DNA of 64,000 nt. It comes from Streptomyces sp. S4.7 (GTDB lineage: Bacteria; Actinomycetota; Actinomycetes; Streptomycetales; Streptomycetaceae). The stretch covers positions 4,526,001 to 4,590,000 of the forward strand of contig NZ_CP048397.1 in NCBI RefSeq assembly GCF_010384365.1. Reading direction: 5' to 3'. The notes under the pieces were generated by a model. The model made no database searches and was not told the DNA's origin. It worked only from the letters and a program-made list of their open reading frames with translations. Shown here one piece after another: positions 33,108 through 41,724 of this stretch (position 1 is the stretch's first letter; the number at the start of each line of letters is the position of its first letter). Position numbers and translations under genes: made by a program.

Positions 33108-33731
33108 ATGAAGCCCGCGCGGGCCCGCATCCTCGACGCCGCCGCCGAGCTGATGGCCACCATCGGCCTGGCCCGCGCCACCACCAAGGAGATCGCCCGA
33201 GCGGCCGGCTGCTCGGAGGCGGCCCTCTACAAGTACTTCGCCGGCAAGGAAGACCTCTTCCTGCACGTACTGGACGAGCGGCTGCCCCGGCTCGGCCCGC
33301 TCCTCGGCGAACTCGCGAAGCGCCCCGCCGACGGGGAAACGGGCGGGGCGGGGGGCGCACGGAGCGTCGAGGAGAACCTGATCGAGGTCGTCCGCCAGGC
33401 CGCCCTCTTCTACGAGGCCACCTTCGCGATCGCCGCCTCACTCTTCGCCGAACCGGCCCTGCTGCGCCGCCACGCCGAGGGCGTACGCGCACTGGGTGCC
33501 GGCCCGCACATCCCGCTGCGCTCCCTCGCCGCCTATCTGCGCAACGAGCGCGAGGCGGGCCGGATCCGCCCCGACGCCGATCCCGACGCCGCCGCCACGC
33601 TGCTGCTCGGCGCGTGCCAGCAGCGGGCGTTCCTGCGCAGCTTCCCCGACGGCGAACCGGTCGCCCCCGTCGAGGAGTTCGCCCCCACGCTGGTCCGCGC
33701 GGCGCTCCTGGGCCTCGCCCCCGGGACCTGA
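33108..33731 (+). CDS. TetR/AcrR-family transcriptional regulator
   Basis: 207 residues from ATG 33108. N-terminal helix-turn-helix: 'ARILDAAAELMATIGLARAT' and 'TKEIARAAGCSEAALYKYFA' (about residues 5-45). The C-terminal ligand domain is helical and has no recognisable ligand signature. It probably represses itself and the divergent SDR gene through the two GTGAGTA palindromes between them. A ligand related to the SDR substrate is possible (inference). Confidence 0.92.
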   Translation: MKPARARILDAAAELMATIGLARATTKEIARAAGCSEAALYKYFAGKEDLFLHVLDERLPRLGPLLGELAKRPADGETGGAGGARSVEENLIEVVRQAALFYEATFAIAASLFAEPALLRRHAEGVRALGAGPHIPLRSLAAYLRNEREAGRIRPDADPDAAATLLLGACQQRAFLRSFPDGEPVAPVEEFAPTLVRAALLGLAPGT

Positions 33732-33747
33732 CGGGCGGTCCGCGCCG

Positions 33748-34809
33748 TCAGCCGTCCAGCAGCCAGCCGTCGATCCCCGCCAGCAGTTTCTCCTGTGTCC
33801 CGGCAGGCGCCGCCGAGCCCCGTACGGACTGACGGGCCAGCTCGGCCAGCTCTCCGTCCGTGAACCCGTGGTGCTTGCGCACCAGTTCGTACTGCGCCGC
33901 CAGCCGCGAACCGAACAGCAGCGGGTCGTCGGCGCCCAGCGCCATCGGCACCCCGGCGTCGAACAGGGTCCGCAGGGGTACGTCGGCGGGCTTCTCGTAC
34001 ACGCCCAGCGCCACGTTCGACGCCGGGCACACCTCACAGGTCACCCCGCGCTCGGCCAGCTTGCGCAGCAGCCGCGGATCCTCGGCCGCCCGTACGCCGT
34101 GCCCGACCCGGCTCGCACGCAGATCGTCCAGACAGTCCCGTACGGACGAGGGCCCGCTCAGCTCACCGCCGTGCGGCGCCGCGAGCAGCCCGCCCTCCCT
34201 GGCGATCGCGAAGGCCCGGTCGAAGTCCCGTGCCATGCCCCGGCGTTCGTCGTTCGACAGACCGAACCCGACGACGCCCCGGTCCGCGTACCGCACGGCG
34301 AGCCGCGCCAGCGTGCGGGCGTCCAGGGGGTGCTTCATCCGGTTCGCCGCGACCACGACCCGTATGTCGAGCCCGGTGTCCCTGGACGCCGCGTCCACGG
34401 CGTCCAGGATGATCTCCAGCGCCGGGATCAGCCCGCCGAGCAGCGGGGCGTAGGAGGTGGGGTCGACCTGTATCTCCAGCCAGCCGGAGCCGTCGCTGAC
34501 GTCCTCCTCGGCGGCCTCGCGCACCAGCCGCTGGATGTCCTCGGCGGAGCGCAGACAGGACCGGGCGATGTCGTAGAGCCGCTGGAAGCGGAACCAGCCG
34601 CGTTCGTCGGTCGCGCGCAGTTCGGGCGGCTCGCCGCCGGTGAGGGCGTCCGGGAGGTGGACGCCGTACTTGTCGGCCAGCTCCAGCAGCGTCGTCGGCC
34701 GCATCGAGCCGGTGAAGTGCAGATGCAGGTGGGCCTTCGGCAACAGGCGGATGTCACGGGTGGCGCGGGTGGCGCTGTCGTCACGCGGGGGGCCGGAAAC
34801 GTTCTCCAT
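33748..34809 (-). CDS. add: Adenosine deaminase-family protein
   Basis: 353 residues from 'MENVSGPPRDDS' at 34809; longer readings enter the intergenic hairpin. The active-site set is complete: H-x-H in 'PKAHLHLHFTGSM', 'HGGELSGPSSV' (zinc His and catalytic Glu), 'SRVGHGVRAAEDP' (catalytic His) and 'MALGADDPLLFGS' (Asp-Asp). It should convert adenosine or a related aminopurine nucleoside to the inosine form. 'HGGE' replaces the more common HAGE. It lies downstream of the aspartate aminotransferase, separated by a terminator. Confidence 0.9.
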   Translation of the reverse strand: MENVSGPPRDDSATRATRDIRLLPKAHLHLHFTGSMRPTTLLELADKYGVHLPDALTGGEPPELRATDERGWFRFQRLYDIARSCLRSAEDIQRLVREAAEEDVSDGSGWLEIQVDPTSYAPLLGGLIPALEIILDAVDAASRDTGLDIRVVVAANRMKHPLDARTLARLAVRYADRGVVGFGLSNDERRGMARDFDRAFAIAREGGLLAAPHGGELSGPSSVRDCLDDLRASRVGHGVRAAEDPRLLRKLAERGVTCEVCPASNVALGVYEKPADVPLRTLFDAGVPMALGADDPLLFGSRLAAQYELVRKHHGFTDGELAELARQSVRGSAAPAGTQEKLLAGIDGWLLDG

Positions 34810-34879
34810 CCATGGATCTTGCCGTACTCGGACGGACTCCGGGAGTCCCTTTACACCTTCGGGTGGTTGCCCGAACGGA

Positions 34880-34915
34880 AGAACGGGCCCCCGGAAGGCA
34901 CCGGGAGCCCGTTCT
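34880..34915 (-). terminator. Terminator hairpin after the aminotransferase gene
   Basis: AGAACGGGCCCCCGG (34880-34894) pairs with CCGGGAGCCCGTTCT (34901-34915) with one mismatch and a 6-base loop. It lies 16 bases past the aminotransferase stop. Confidence 0.75.
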
Positions 34916-34930
34916 CTCATGCGTCGACGC

Positions 34931-36166
34931 TCAGTCGCGGGCCTCGGCCAGCAGCTTCTGGAGCCGGGCCACACCCTCGACCAGGTCCTCGTCACCGAGC
35001 GCGTACGACAGCCGCAGATATCCCGGCGTACCGAAGGCCTCACCCGGTACGACCGCGACCTCGGCCTCTTCCAGGATCAGGGTGGCGAGGTCGACCGAGC
35101 TCTCGGGGCGCTTGCCGCGGATCTCCTTGCCGAGCAGCGCCTTCACCGACGGGTACACGTAGAAGGCGCCCTCGGGCTCCGGGCAGACCACGCCGTCGAT
35201 CTCGTTGAGCATCCGGACGATGGTGCCCCGGCGCCGGTCGAAGGCGACCCGCATCTCGTCCACCGCGTCGAGGCTGCCGGTGAGGGCGGCGAGCGCGGCG
35301 GCCTGGGAGACGTTCGCCACGTTGGACGTCGCGTGCGACTGGAGGTTGGTCGCGGCCTTCACCACGTCCTTGGGGCCGACGATCCAGCCCACCCGCCAGC
35401 CGGTCATCGCGTACGTCTTGGCGACACCGTTGACCACGACGCACTTGTCGCGCAGCTCCGGCACGACCGTGGGCAGCGAAGTGAACTCGGCGTCCCCGTA
35501 GACGAGGTGCTCGTAGATCTCGTCCGTCATGACCCACAGGCCGTGCGACACGGCCCAGCGGCCGATGGCCTCGGTGTCCTCGCGGCTGTAGACGGCGCCG
35601 GTCGGGTTGGAGGGCGAGACGAAGAGCACGACCTTCGTACGCTCCGTGCGCGCCGCCTCCAACTGCTCCACGGAGACCCGGTAGCCGGTGGTCTCGTCGG
35701 CCACGACCTCCACCGGGACACCGCCGGCCAGCCGGATCGACTCGGGGTACGTCGTCCAGTACGGCGCCGGGACGATGACCTCGTCGCCCGGGTCGAGGAT
35801 CGCGGCGAACGCCTCGTAGATCGCCTGCTTGCCGCCGTTGGTCACCAGGACCTGGGCGGGGTCGATCTCGTAGCCGGAGTCACGCAGCGTCTTGGCGACG
35901 ATGGCGGCCTTGAGCTCGGGGAGCCCGCCGGCCGGGGTGTAGCGGTGGTACTTCGGGTTGTGGCAGGCCTCGCTCGCGGCCTCGACGATGTAGCCGGGCG
36001 TCGGGAAGTCGGGCTCGCCGGCACCGAAGCCGATCACCGGCCGGCCCGCGGCCTTGAGGGCCTTGGCCTTGGCGTCGACAGCGAGGGTGGCGGACTCGGA
36101 GATTGCGCCGACTCGGGCGGAGACCCGGCGCTCGGTCGGAGGGATTGCAGCGCTCATGCGGGCCAT
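34931..36166 (-). CDS. aspC: Aspartate aminotransferase (class I, pyridoxal phosphate)
   Basis: 411 residues from ATG 36166 (GAGGG 9 bases upstream); a second ATG 9 bases in is possible. Fold-type I motifs: 'VIGFGAGEPDFPTPGYI', 'YHRYTPAGGLPELKAAI', 'VSPSNPTGAVYSREDTEAIG', 'VMTDEIYEHLVYGD' and the PLP lysine in 'VNGVAKTYAMTGWRVGW'. The usual Ser before the lysine is Ala here. It is a cytoplasmic transaminase between aspartate and 2-oxoglutarate; some homologues also accept prephenate. Its position beside tRNA-Trp and secE matches other Streptomyces as I recall. Confidence 0.93.
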   Translation of the reverse strand: MARMSAAIPPTERRVSARVGAISESATLAVDAKAKALKAAGRPVIGFGAGEPDFPTPGYIVEAASEACHNPKYHRYTPAGGLPELKAAIVAKTLRDSGYEIDPAQVLVTNGGKQAIYEAFAAILDPGDEVIVPAPYWTTYPESIRLAGGVPVEVVADETTGYRVSVEQLEAARTERTKVVLFVSPSNPTGAVYSREDTEAIGRWAVSHGLWVMTDEIYEHLVYGDAEFTSLPTVVPELRDKCVVVNGVAKTYAMTGWRVGWIVGPKDVVKAATNLQSHATSNVANVSQAAALAALTGSLDAVDEMRVAFDRRRGTIVRMLNEIDGVVCPEPEGAFYVYPSVKALLGKEIRGKRPESSVDLATLILEEAEVAVVPGEAFGTPGYLRLSYALGDEDLVEGVARLQKLLAEARD

Positions 36167-36269
36167 GGTCCCAGACCCTCCGAGAGCGGAGCACAGGTGT
36201 TTCGCCGACCGGACAGCTCGCGGACGGAGAGTGGACAGGTTCTGACAAGACCCGGTCCGGTGTTACCTG

Positions 36270-36299
36270 TTCGACGCCGGGCGCCCGAGCACGTACACT
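36270..36299 (+). promoter_or_regulatory. Promoter of tRNA-Trp / secE region
   Basis: -35 TTCGAC (36270-36275), 18-base spacer, -10 TACACT (36294-36299). It lies about 85 bases before tRNA-Trp and divergent from the aminotransferase gene. Confidence 0.6.
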
Positions 36300-36383
36300 C
36301 ACTGGTCGTTGGCCCTTATCCGCCACCACCGATCCGCACACACCGTGCTTCCGGTCGGATGCGGTAGGTTGGGGAAAACGCAA

Positions 36384-36456
36384 AGGGTCGTAGCTCAATT
36401 GGTAGAGCACTGGTCTCCAAAACCAGCGGTTGGGGGTTCAAGTCCCTCCGGCCCTG
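36384..36456 (+). tRNA. tRNA-Trp (CCA)
   Basis: 73 bases. Acceptor stem AGGGTCG/CGGCCCT (one T-G pair), anticodon stem CTGGT/ACCAG with CCA in the loop, T-arm 'GGGGGTTCAAGTCCCTC', discriminator G. Confidence 0.96.
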
Positions 36457-36564
36457 CTACACACTCCTCCGCCAGGATGTGTGCGCATGTACGTACTTCA
36501 AAAGCACTGCCGTGCGGCTCCACCGGGCGCGGCACGGCCACGACCCGGAATCAGGTGAGAGAGC

Positions 36565-36855
36565 GTGACGGACGCCGTGGGCTCCATCGACAAGCCTGAT
36601 GCTGACGATGACGAGACCGCAGAGTCGGGCAAGAAGACCCGCAAGGGTGGCAAGCGCGGCAAGAAGGGCCCCCTGGGCCGTCTCGCGCTCTTCTACCGTC
36701 AGATCGTCGCGGAGCTGCGCAAGGTCGTCTGGCCGACTCGCAACCAGCTGACGACCTACACGACTGTCGTGATCGTCTTCGTCGTCGTCATGATCGGTCT
36801 GGTGACCGTTATGGACTACGGCTTCCAGAGAGTAGTCAAGTACGTCTTCGGCTAG
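36565..36855 (+). CDS. secE: Preprotein translocase subunit SecE
   Basis: 96 residues, GTG start. A charged, Lys-rich N-terminus of about 40 residues is followed by the conserved 'FYRQIVAELRKVVWPTRNQL' and a single C-terminal membrane helix 'TTVVIVFVVVMIGLVTVMDY'. This is the single-helix actinobacterial form. It stabilises SecY in the plasma membrane. nusG follows after about 80 bases. Confidence 0.96.
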   Translation: MTDAVGSIDKPDADDDETAESGKKTRKGGKRGKKGPLGRLALFYRQIVAELRKVVWPTRNQLTTYTTVVIVFVVVMIGLVTVMDYGFQRVVKYVFG

Positions 36856-36935
36856 AGCCGCGGAGGCGGAGGGCGCCCACAGGCGTCCCTTTCCGCATGT
36901 TCCACCCATCGTGAAGCCAGGAAGAAGCAGCCAAC

Positions 36936-37811
36936 GTGTCTGACCCGAACCTGAACGACGCCAACGAGGCGGTCGAGTCCCGTGCGGACGAGACCGACAT
37001 CGTGGAGGCGGCGGACGCTGTCGAGCCAGACCAGGCCGAAGCCGCTGACGCCGAGGCCGGCGAGCCGGCCGAGGAGTCCGCGCTGCACGTCGAGGACGAG
37101 GACGCCGCCGACGCCGCGCCCAAGGCCGATGACGAGGACGAGGCTGCCGAGGACGGCGACGACATCGAGCTCGCCGAGGAGCCCGCCGCCGCGCCCGACC
37201 CGGTCGCCGCGCTCCGCGAGGAGCTGCGCGGGCTGCCCGGCGAGTGGTACGTCATCCACACGTACGCGGGTTACGAGAAGCGTGTGAAGGCCAACCTGGA
37301 ACAGCGCGCCGTCTCGCTCAACGTCGAGGACTTCATCTACTCGGCCGAGGTGCCCGAGGAAGAGATCGTCCAGATCAAGAACGGCGAGCGCAAGAACGTC
37401 CGCCAGAACAAGCTCCCGGGCTATGTCCTGGTGCGGATGGACCTGACGAACGAGTCCTGGGGCGTCGTACGGAACACCCCCGGTGTCACCGGCTTCGTCG
37501 GCAACGCCTACGACCCGTACCCGCTGACGCTGGACGAGATCGTCAAGATGCTCGCCCCCGAGGCCGAGGAGAAGGCCGCGCGCGAGGCGGCCGAGGCCGA
37601 GGGCAAGCCGGCTCCGTCCCGCAAGGTCGAGGTCCAGGTGCTGGACTTCGAGGTCGGCGACTCGGTCACCGTCACCGACGGCCCGTTCGCGACGCTCCAG
37701 GCGACGATCAACGAGATCAACCCCGACTCCAAGAAGGTCAAGGGCCTCGTCGAGATCTTCGGTCGCGAGACTCCGGTCGAGCTGAGCTTCGACCAGATCC
37801 AGAAGAACTGA
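36936..37811 (+). CDS. nusG: Transcription termination/antitermination factor NusG
   Basis: 291 residues from GTG 36936. The first 100 residues are a very acidic, Glu/Asp/Ala-rich extension typical of Streptomyces NusG. The NGN domain follows ('GEWYVIHTYAGYEKRVKANL', 'VRQNKLPGYVLVRMDLTNES', 'VRNTPGVTGFVG'). The C-terminal KOW domain is 'FEVGDSVTVTDGPFATLQAT' plus 'VEIFGRETPVELSF'. It binds RNA polymerase and couples transcription to translation or Rho. It ends in a large terminator hairpin. Confidence 0.96.
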   Translation: MSDPNLNDANEAVESRADETDIVEAADAVEPDQAEAADAEAGEPAEESALHVEDEDAADAAPKADDEDEAAEDGDDIELAEEPAAAPDPVAALREELRGLPGEWYVIHTYAGYEKRVKANLEQRAVSLNVEDFIYSAEVPEEEIVQIKNGERKNVRQNKLPGYVLVRMDLTNESWGVVRNTPGVTGFVGNAYDPYPLTLDEIVKMLAPEAEEKAAREAAEAEGKPAPSRKVEVQVLDFEVGDSVTVTDGPFATLQATINEINPDSKKVKGLVEIFGRETPVELSFDQIQKN

Positions 37812-37847
37812 CGCGCGGTTCCGCGCGCCCGTAAGCCACTTCCGACC

Positions 37848-37904
37848 AGGTCAGACAGGCTCTCGCAGCGGCTTTTCGCCCGCTCGTGGGAGAAGGTCTG
37901 ACCT
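37848..37904 (+). terminator. nusG terminator
   Basis: Arms AGGTCAGAC (37848-37856) and GTCTGACCT (37896-37904) enclose a further stem-loop. The sequence GCTCGG and a run of five T follow. It separates secE-nusG from rplKA. Confidence 0.75.
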
Positions 37905-38012
37905 GCTCGGTTTTTGGCCGTGCAGCTATACCCGTTATCGTTGCGCGGTATGCCCGCATCCGGATGACCCGGGCGGCGGGCGAGAAACTCTCACTAGGAC
38001 CCGGAGAGAGCA

Positions 38013-38447
38013 ATGCCTCCCAAGAAGAAGAAGGTCACGGGGCTCATCAAGCTCCAGATCCAGGCCGGCGCGGCCAACCCGGCTCCGCCGGTCGGTCCCG
38101 CGCTGGGCCAGCACGGCGTCAACATCATGGAGTTCTGCAAGGCCTACAACGCCGCGACCGAGTCGCAGCGTGGCATGGTCGTGCCGGTGGAGATCACGGT
38201 CTACGAGGACCGCTCCTTCACCTTCATCACCAAGACTCCGCCGGCCGCGAAGCTGATCCTCAAGGCCGCGGGTGTGGACAAGGGCTCCGGCGAGCCGCAC
38301 GTCAAGAAGGTCGCCAAGCTCACGCGTGAGCAGGTCCGTGACATCGCCACGACCAAGATGCCCGACCTGAACGCCAACGACCTGGACGCCGCCGAGAAGA
38401 TCATCTCCGGCACCGCCCGTTCGATGGGCATCACGGTCGAGGGCTGA
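38013..38447 (+). CDS. rplK: Ribosomal protein uL11
   Basis: 144 residues; GGAGAGAG before ATG 38013. Complete L11: 'VTGLIKLQIQAGAANPAPPV', 'GPALGQHGVNIMEFCKAYNA', 'TKTPPAAKLILKAAGVDKGS' and the C-terminal RNA-binding 'KMPDLNANDLDAAEKIISGT'. It binds the GTPase-associated region of 23S rRNA. The Pro-rich N-terminal helix, the thiostrepton-contact region, looks normal. Confidence 0.97.
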   Translation: MPPKKKKVTGLIKLQIQAGAANPAPPVGPALGQHGVNIMEFCKAYNAATESQRGMVVPVEITVYEDRSFTFITKTPPAAKLILKAAGVDKGSGEPHVKKVAKLTREQVRDIATTKMPDLNANDLDAAEKIISGTARSMGITVEG

Positions 38448-38544
38448 GACCGGCCCGGCGGGCCCACTCGGGCACGCCAAGTGGAAGGGCCATGCGCGGC
38501 CCGCACCACGAACTCCACACCTGAATGAACCACCAGGAGAAGAA

Positions 38545-39267
38545 GTGAAGCGCAGCAAGGCACTCCGCGGCGCGGACGCGAAGATCGACGCGGAGCGTAA
38601 CTACCCTCCGCTCGAAGCCGTCCGTCTGGCCAAGGACACCAACACCACCAAGTTCGACGGCACCGTCGAGGTCGCCATGCGTCTGGGTGTCGACCCGCGC
38701 AAGGCGGACCAGATGGTCCGTGGCACCGTGAACCTTCCGCACGGCACCGGCAAGACCGCCCGGGTCCTGGTCTTCGCGACCGGTGACCGTGCCGAGGCAG
38801 CGCGTGCCGCGGGCGCCGACATCGTCGGCTCCGACGAACTGATCGAAGAGGTCCAGAAGGGCCGTCTCGACTTCGACGCCGTCGTCGCCACCCCGGACCT
38901 CATGGGCAAGGTCGGCCGGCTCGGCCGCGTCCTCGGCCCGCGTGGTCTGATGCCGAACCCGAAGACCGGCACCGTCACCCCCGATGTCACCAAGGCCGTG
39001 ACCGACATCAAGGGCGGCAAGATCGAGTTCCGCGTCGACAAGCACTCGAACCTGCACTTCATCATCGGCAAGGTCTCCTTCGACGAGACGAAGCTGGTCG
39101 AGAACTACGCCGCGGCGCTGGAGGAGATCCTCCGTCTCAAGCCGTCCGCCGCGAAGGGCCGTTACATCAAGAAGGCGACCCTGGCGACGACGATGGGCCC
39201 CGGTATTCCGCTGGACGCCAACCGCACCCGTAACCTCCTCGTCGAGGAGGACCCGGCCTCCGTCTGA
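38545..39267 (+). CDS. rplA: Ribosomal protein uL1
   Basis: 240 residues from GTG 38545, with 'CCAGGAGAAGAA' upstream. Standard L1: 'RKADQMVRGTVNLPHGTGKT', 'GRLGRVLGPRGLMPNPKTGT' and 'TMGPGIPLDANRTRNLL' near the end. It binds the L1 stalk of 23S rRNA and in many bacteria its own mRNA as an autorepressor. Co-transcribed with rplK; a terminator follows. Confidence 0.97.
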   Translation: MKRSKALRGADAKIDAERNYPPLEAVRLAKDTNTTKFDGTVEVAMRLGVDPRKADQMVRGTVNLPHGTGKTARVLVFATGDRAEAARAAGADIVGSDELIEEVQKGRLDFDAVVATPDLMGKVGRLGRVLGPRGLMPNPKTGTVTPDVTKAVTDIKGGKIEFRVDKHSNLHFIIGKVSFDETKLVENYAAALEEILRLKPSAAKGRYIKKATLATTMGPGIPLDANRTRNLLVEEDPASV

Positions 39268-39301
39268 GACTGACGGCGGTCGCGCGTTCGCGTGTCAAGA
39301 G

Positions 39302-39341
39302 CCGGTCCCGGCACCTCTGTTGAGGTGTCGGGGCCGGTTTT
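39302..39341 (+). terminator. rplA terminator
   Basis: CCGGTCCCGGCACCTC (39302-39317) pairs with GAGGTGTCGGGGCCGG (39322-39337), allowing two G-T pairs, and is followed by TTTTCG. Confidence 0.85.
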
Positions 39342-39408
39342 CGCATACGCGGGCTGTCAGATGTGTGCGTTACCGTTCAACCAGGAACATCGAAAAAAGG
39401 GGTGGGGT

Positions 39409-40368
39409 ATGACCATGTCGGCATGGGGGCGTGTTGGCGTCTCGCTGACGGCACTGGCCGTTGTGGCGGGTGTGGCCGGCTGTCAGAGCGACGACCCGGA
39501 CACGAAGAAGACCGGCAGTTCCGCGGCCAACGGCGGGGAGCCACAGTCCCGTTCGGCGGTGACCGAGGTCCTGACGGCGGCGTACGAGAAGACGGCGGCG
39601 GCCAAGTCCGCCAAGGTCAGCATGACGATGTCGATGCCCGCCGGCGCGGCGGGGGCCGCCGGCGGCGGCGAGATGGAGATGTCCGGCGTCATGGGCTGGG
39701 ACCCCATGGTGATGGACATGACCATGACCGGCTCGATGATGCAGGCCGAGCCCGACGCCCCGGACAAGATCCGGATGGTGTGGGTCAAGAACGCGATGTA
39801 CATGGACATGGGCGCCGAGGCGGCCAAGGACATGGACGGCAAGCGCTGGATGAAGCTGGACCTCGCCGCCGCGGCGGAGGCCTCGGGCGACCCCGCGGTC
39901 GCCCAGGAGCTCACCGGTGGCATGGAGAACATGAACCAGGACCCGGCCCAGCAGCTCGCGCTGCTGCTGGACTCGCCGAACGTGAAGCACGTCGGCTCCG
40001 AGAAGGTCGACGGGGTCGACGCCCAGCACTACAAGGGCACGCTCACGGTCGCCGAGATGGTCGAGTCGAACGAGTCGCTCGACGTCCTCAGCGCCAAGGA
40101 GCGCAAGGACCTGCTCGCCGGCATCGAGAAGTCGGGCATCGAGGGTTACGACATCGAGGTCTGGGTCAACGAGGACGACTACCCGGTCAAGATGGACGTC
40201 GCGATGGACTCCCCGCAGGGCGACATCACGATGAGCGCGCGGTACAGCGACTACGGCGCCAAGGCGTCCGTCCAGGCCCCGCCGGCCGGCGACACCGTCG
40301 ACCTCTTCGAGATGCTGGGCGACCTCGGCGGCGCGGCCGGCGCGGGAGCCGACGACTCCGGGATCTGA
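39409..40368 (+). CDS. Putative lipoprotein, LppX/LolA-like, methionine-rich
   Basis: 319 residues from ATG 39409. Signal peptide with lipobox V-A-G-C at residues 22-25, so it should be attached to the outer face of the membrane. The mature part begins with a Ser/Gly linker, then 'VLTAAYEKTAAAKSAKVSMT'. This is followed by a Met-rich stretch (about residues 65-110: 'MTMSMP', 'MEMSGVMGW', 'MVMDMTMTGSMM'). The rest resembles the single-domain beta-barrel half of LppX/LprG/LolA-type lipid carriers ('HYKGTLTV', 'VWVNEDDYPVKMDV'). The function is unknown. It stands between rplA and rplJ with its own terminators. Confidence 0.85.
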   Translation: MTMSAWGRVGVSLTALAVVAGVAGCQSDDPDTKKTGSSAANGGEPQSRSAVTEVLTAAYEKTAAAKSAKVSMTMSMPAGAAGAAGGGEMEMSGVMGWDPMVMDMTMTGSMMQAEPDAPDKIRMVWVKNAMYMDMGAEAAKDMDGKRWMKLDLAAAAEASGDPAVAQELTGGMENMNQDPAQQLALLLDSPNVKHVGSEKVDGVDAQHYKGTLTVAEMVESNESLDVLSAKERKDLLAGIEKSGIEGYDIEVWVNEDDYPVKMDVAMDSPQGDITMSARYSDYGAKASVQAPPAGDTVDLFEMLGDLGGAAGAGADDSGI

Positions 40369-40390
40369 TCCCGCGCCCCGCCCCGCGAAC

Positions 40391-40420
40391 CCGGTTCCGG
40401 GATCCGTTTCCCGGAACCGG
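40391..40420 (+). terminator. Lipoprotein gene terminator
   Basis: CCGGTTCCGGGA (40391-40402) and TCCCGGAACCGG (40409-40420) form a perfect 12-bp stem with a 6-base loop, followed by TTTA. Confidence 0.8.
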
Positions 40421-40442
40421 TTTACGGGCCTGTTCGACGGAT

Positions 40443-40472
40443 TTGCCTGACGGTAACCCCGTCCCGTACTCT
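40443..40472 (+). promoter_or_regulatory. rplJL promoter
   Basis: -35 TTGCCT (40443-40448), 18-base spacer, -10 TACTCT (40467-40472). This places the start near 40479 and gives a leader of about 210 bases before rplJ. Confidence 0.7.
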
Positions 40473-40478
40473 TCGGAA

Positions 40479-40689
40479 GAAGCCAAAGACCGCTGGTCGT
40501 CGCCGTGCTCTCGCAAGAGGGTGGGGCGGCCGAAGGATTCGCTGGAAGCGGACGACCCGCGTAGGTGACCGAGGAGAGTTCCCAGGGTTCGTCCTGGTTG
40601 AGCTACGCCCCGTGCGCCTGCGCCGGGGCGTTTCGTCTTGTTCAGCCCCTTCTGAGCGGTCCTCATCACCCGGAAGGAGGCCGACGCTC
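40479..40689 (+). ncRNA. rplJ (L10-type) leader with attenuator-like hairpin
   Basis: The gene-free leader of rplJL. It begins in an A/G-rich segment ('AGCCAAAGACC') of the kind seen in L10-L7/L12-binding leaders. It ends with a hairpin CGCCCCG (40606-40612) / CGGGGCG (40624-40630) followed by TTTCGTCTTGTT. The hairpin could act as an attenuator, with free L10 complex favouring it (known for L10 leaders; here inferred). Confidence 0.6.
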
Positions 40690-41253
40690 ATGGCAAGGCC
40701 CGACAAGGCTGCCGCGGTGGCCGAGCTGACGGAACAGTTCCGCAGCTCGAACGCCGCAGTGCTGACCGAGTACCGGGGTCTCACCGTGGCGCAGCTCAAG
40801 GAGCTGCGCCGTTCCCTCGGTGCGAACGCCCAGTACGCCGTGGTGAAGAACACGCTGACCAAGATCGCGGCCAACGAGGCCGGGATCAACACGCTGGACG
40901 ACCTGTTCGCGGGTCCGACGGCGGTTGCCTTCGTCACCGGTGACCCGGTGGAGTCGGCGAAGGGTCTTCGTGACTTCGCCAAGGACAACCCGAACCTCGT
41001 CATCAAGGGCGGTGTCCTTGACGGCAAGGTGCTCAGCGCCGACGAGTTCAAGAAGCTCGCGGACCTCGAGTCGCGCGAGGTGCTGCTCGCCAAGGTGGCC
41101 GGTGGAATCAAGGCGTCGATGGCCAAGGCCGCGGCGACATTCCAGGCCCCGCTGTCGGAGTTCGTCCGCACCGCGGACGCCCTTCGCGCCAAGCGTGAGG
41201 CCGAGCAGGGCGGTGCCGGTACGCCGGCTCCCGCCGAGGCCGACGCCGAGTAG
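40690..41253 (+). CDS. rplJ: Ribosomal protein uL10
   Basis: 187 residues from ATG 40690, with 'GGAAGGAGG' upstream. L10 motifs: 'AVLTEYRGLTVAQLKELRRS', 'YAVVKNTLTKIAANEAG' and the C-terminal helix 'FQAPLSEFVRTADALRAKRE' that binds L7/L12 dimers. The end is Ala/Glu-rich. With L7/L12 it forms the ribosomal stalk and can repress its own operon. Confidence 0.97.
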   Translation: MARPDKAAAVAELTEQFRSSNAAVLTEYRGLTVAQLKELRRSLGANAQYAVVKNTLTKIAANEAGINTLDDLFAGPTAVAFVTGDPVESAKGLRDFAKDNPNLVIKGGVLDGKVLSADEFKKLADLESREVLLAKVAGGIKASMAKAAATFQAPLSEFVRTADALRAKREAEQGGAGTPAPAEADAE

Positions 41254-41337
41254 TTCGGCGCCGCGTCGCGGCGGGCCCGTACGCCCGCCGTTCACATTCA
41301 TCCGGCACCTGCCGAAATTAGTGGAAGGACCGCCATC

Positions 41338-41724
41338 ATGGCGAAGCTGTCCCAGGACGACCTGCTCGAGCAGTTCGAGAACCTGACCCTCATCGAGCTT
41401 GCCGACTTCGTGAAGGCGTTCGAGGAGAAGTTCGACGTCAAGGCCGCCGCCCCGGTCGCCGTCGCCGCCGCCGGCGGTGCCGCCGGTGCCGCTGTCGAGG
41501 CCGAGGCCGAGCAGGACGAGTTCGACGTCATCCTCACGGGTGCCGGCGAGAAGAAGATCCAGGTCATCAAGGTCGTGCGTGAGCTGACCTCGCTGGGCCT
41601 CAAGGAGGCCAAGGACCTCGTGGACGGCGCCCCGAAGCCCGTCCTGGAGAAGGTCGCCAAGGAGGCCGCCGAGAAGGCTGCCGAGTCCCTCAAGGGCGCC
41701 GGCGCCTCCGTCGAGGTCAAGTGA
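41338..41724 (+). CDS. rplL: Ribosomal protein bL12 (L7/L12)
   Basis: 128 residues. N-terminal dimerisation helices 'DDLLEQFENLTLIELADFVK', an Ala-rich hinge (about 40-60) and the globular domain 'EFDVILTGAGEKKIQVIKVV' and 'LGLKEAKDLVDGAPKPVLEK'. All parts are normal. Two strong hairpins follow before rpoB. Confidence 0.97.
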   Translation: MAKLSQDDLLEQFENLTLIELADFVKAFEEKFDVKAAAPVAVAAAGGAAGAAVEAEAEQDEFDVILTGAGEKKIQVIKVVRELTSLGLKEAKDLVDGAPKPVLEKVAKEAAEKAAESLKGAGASVEVK

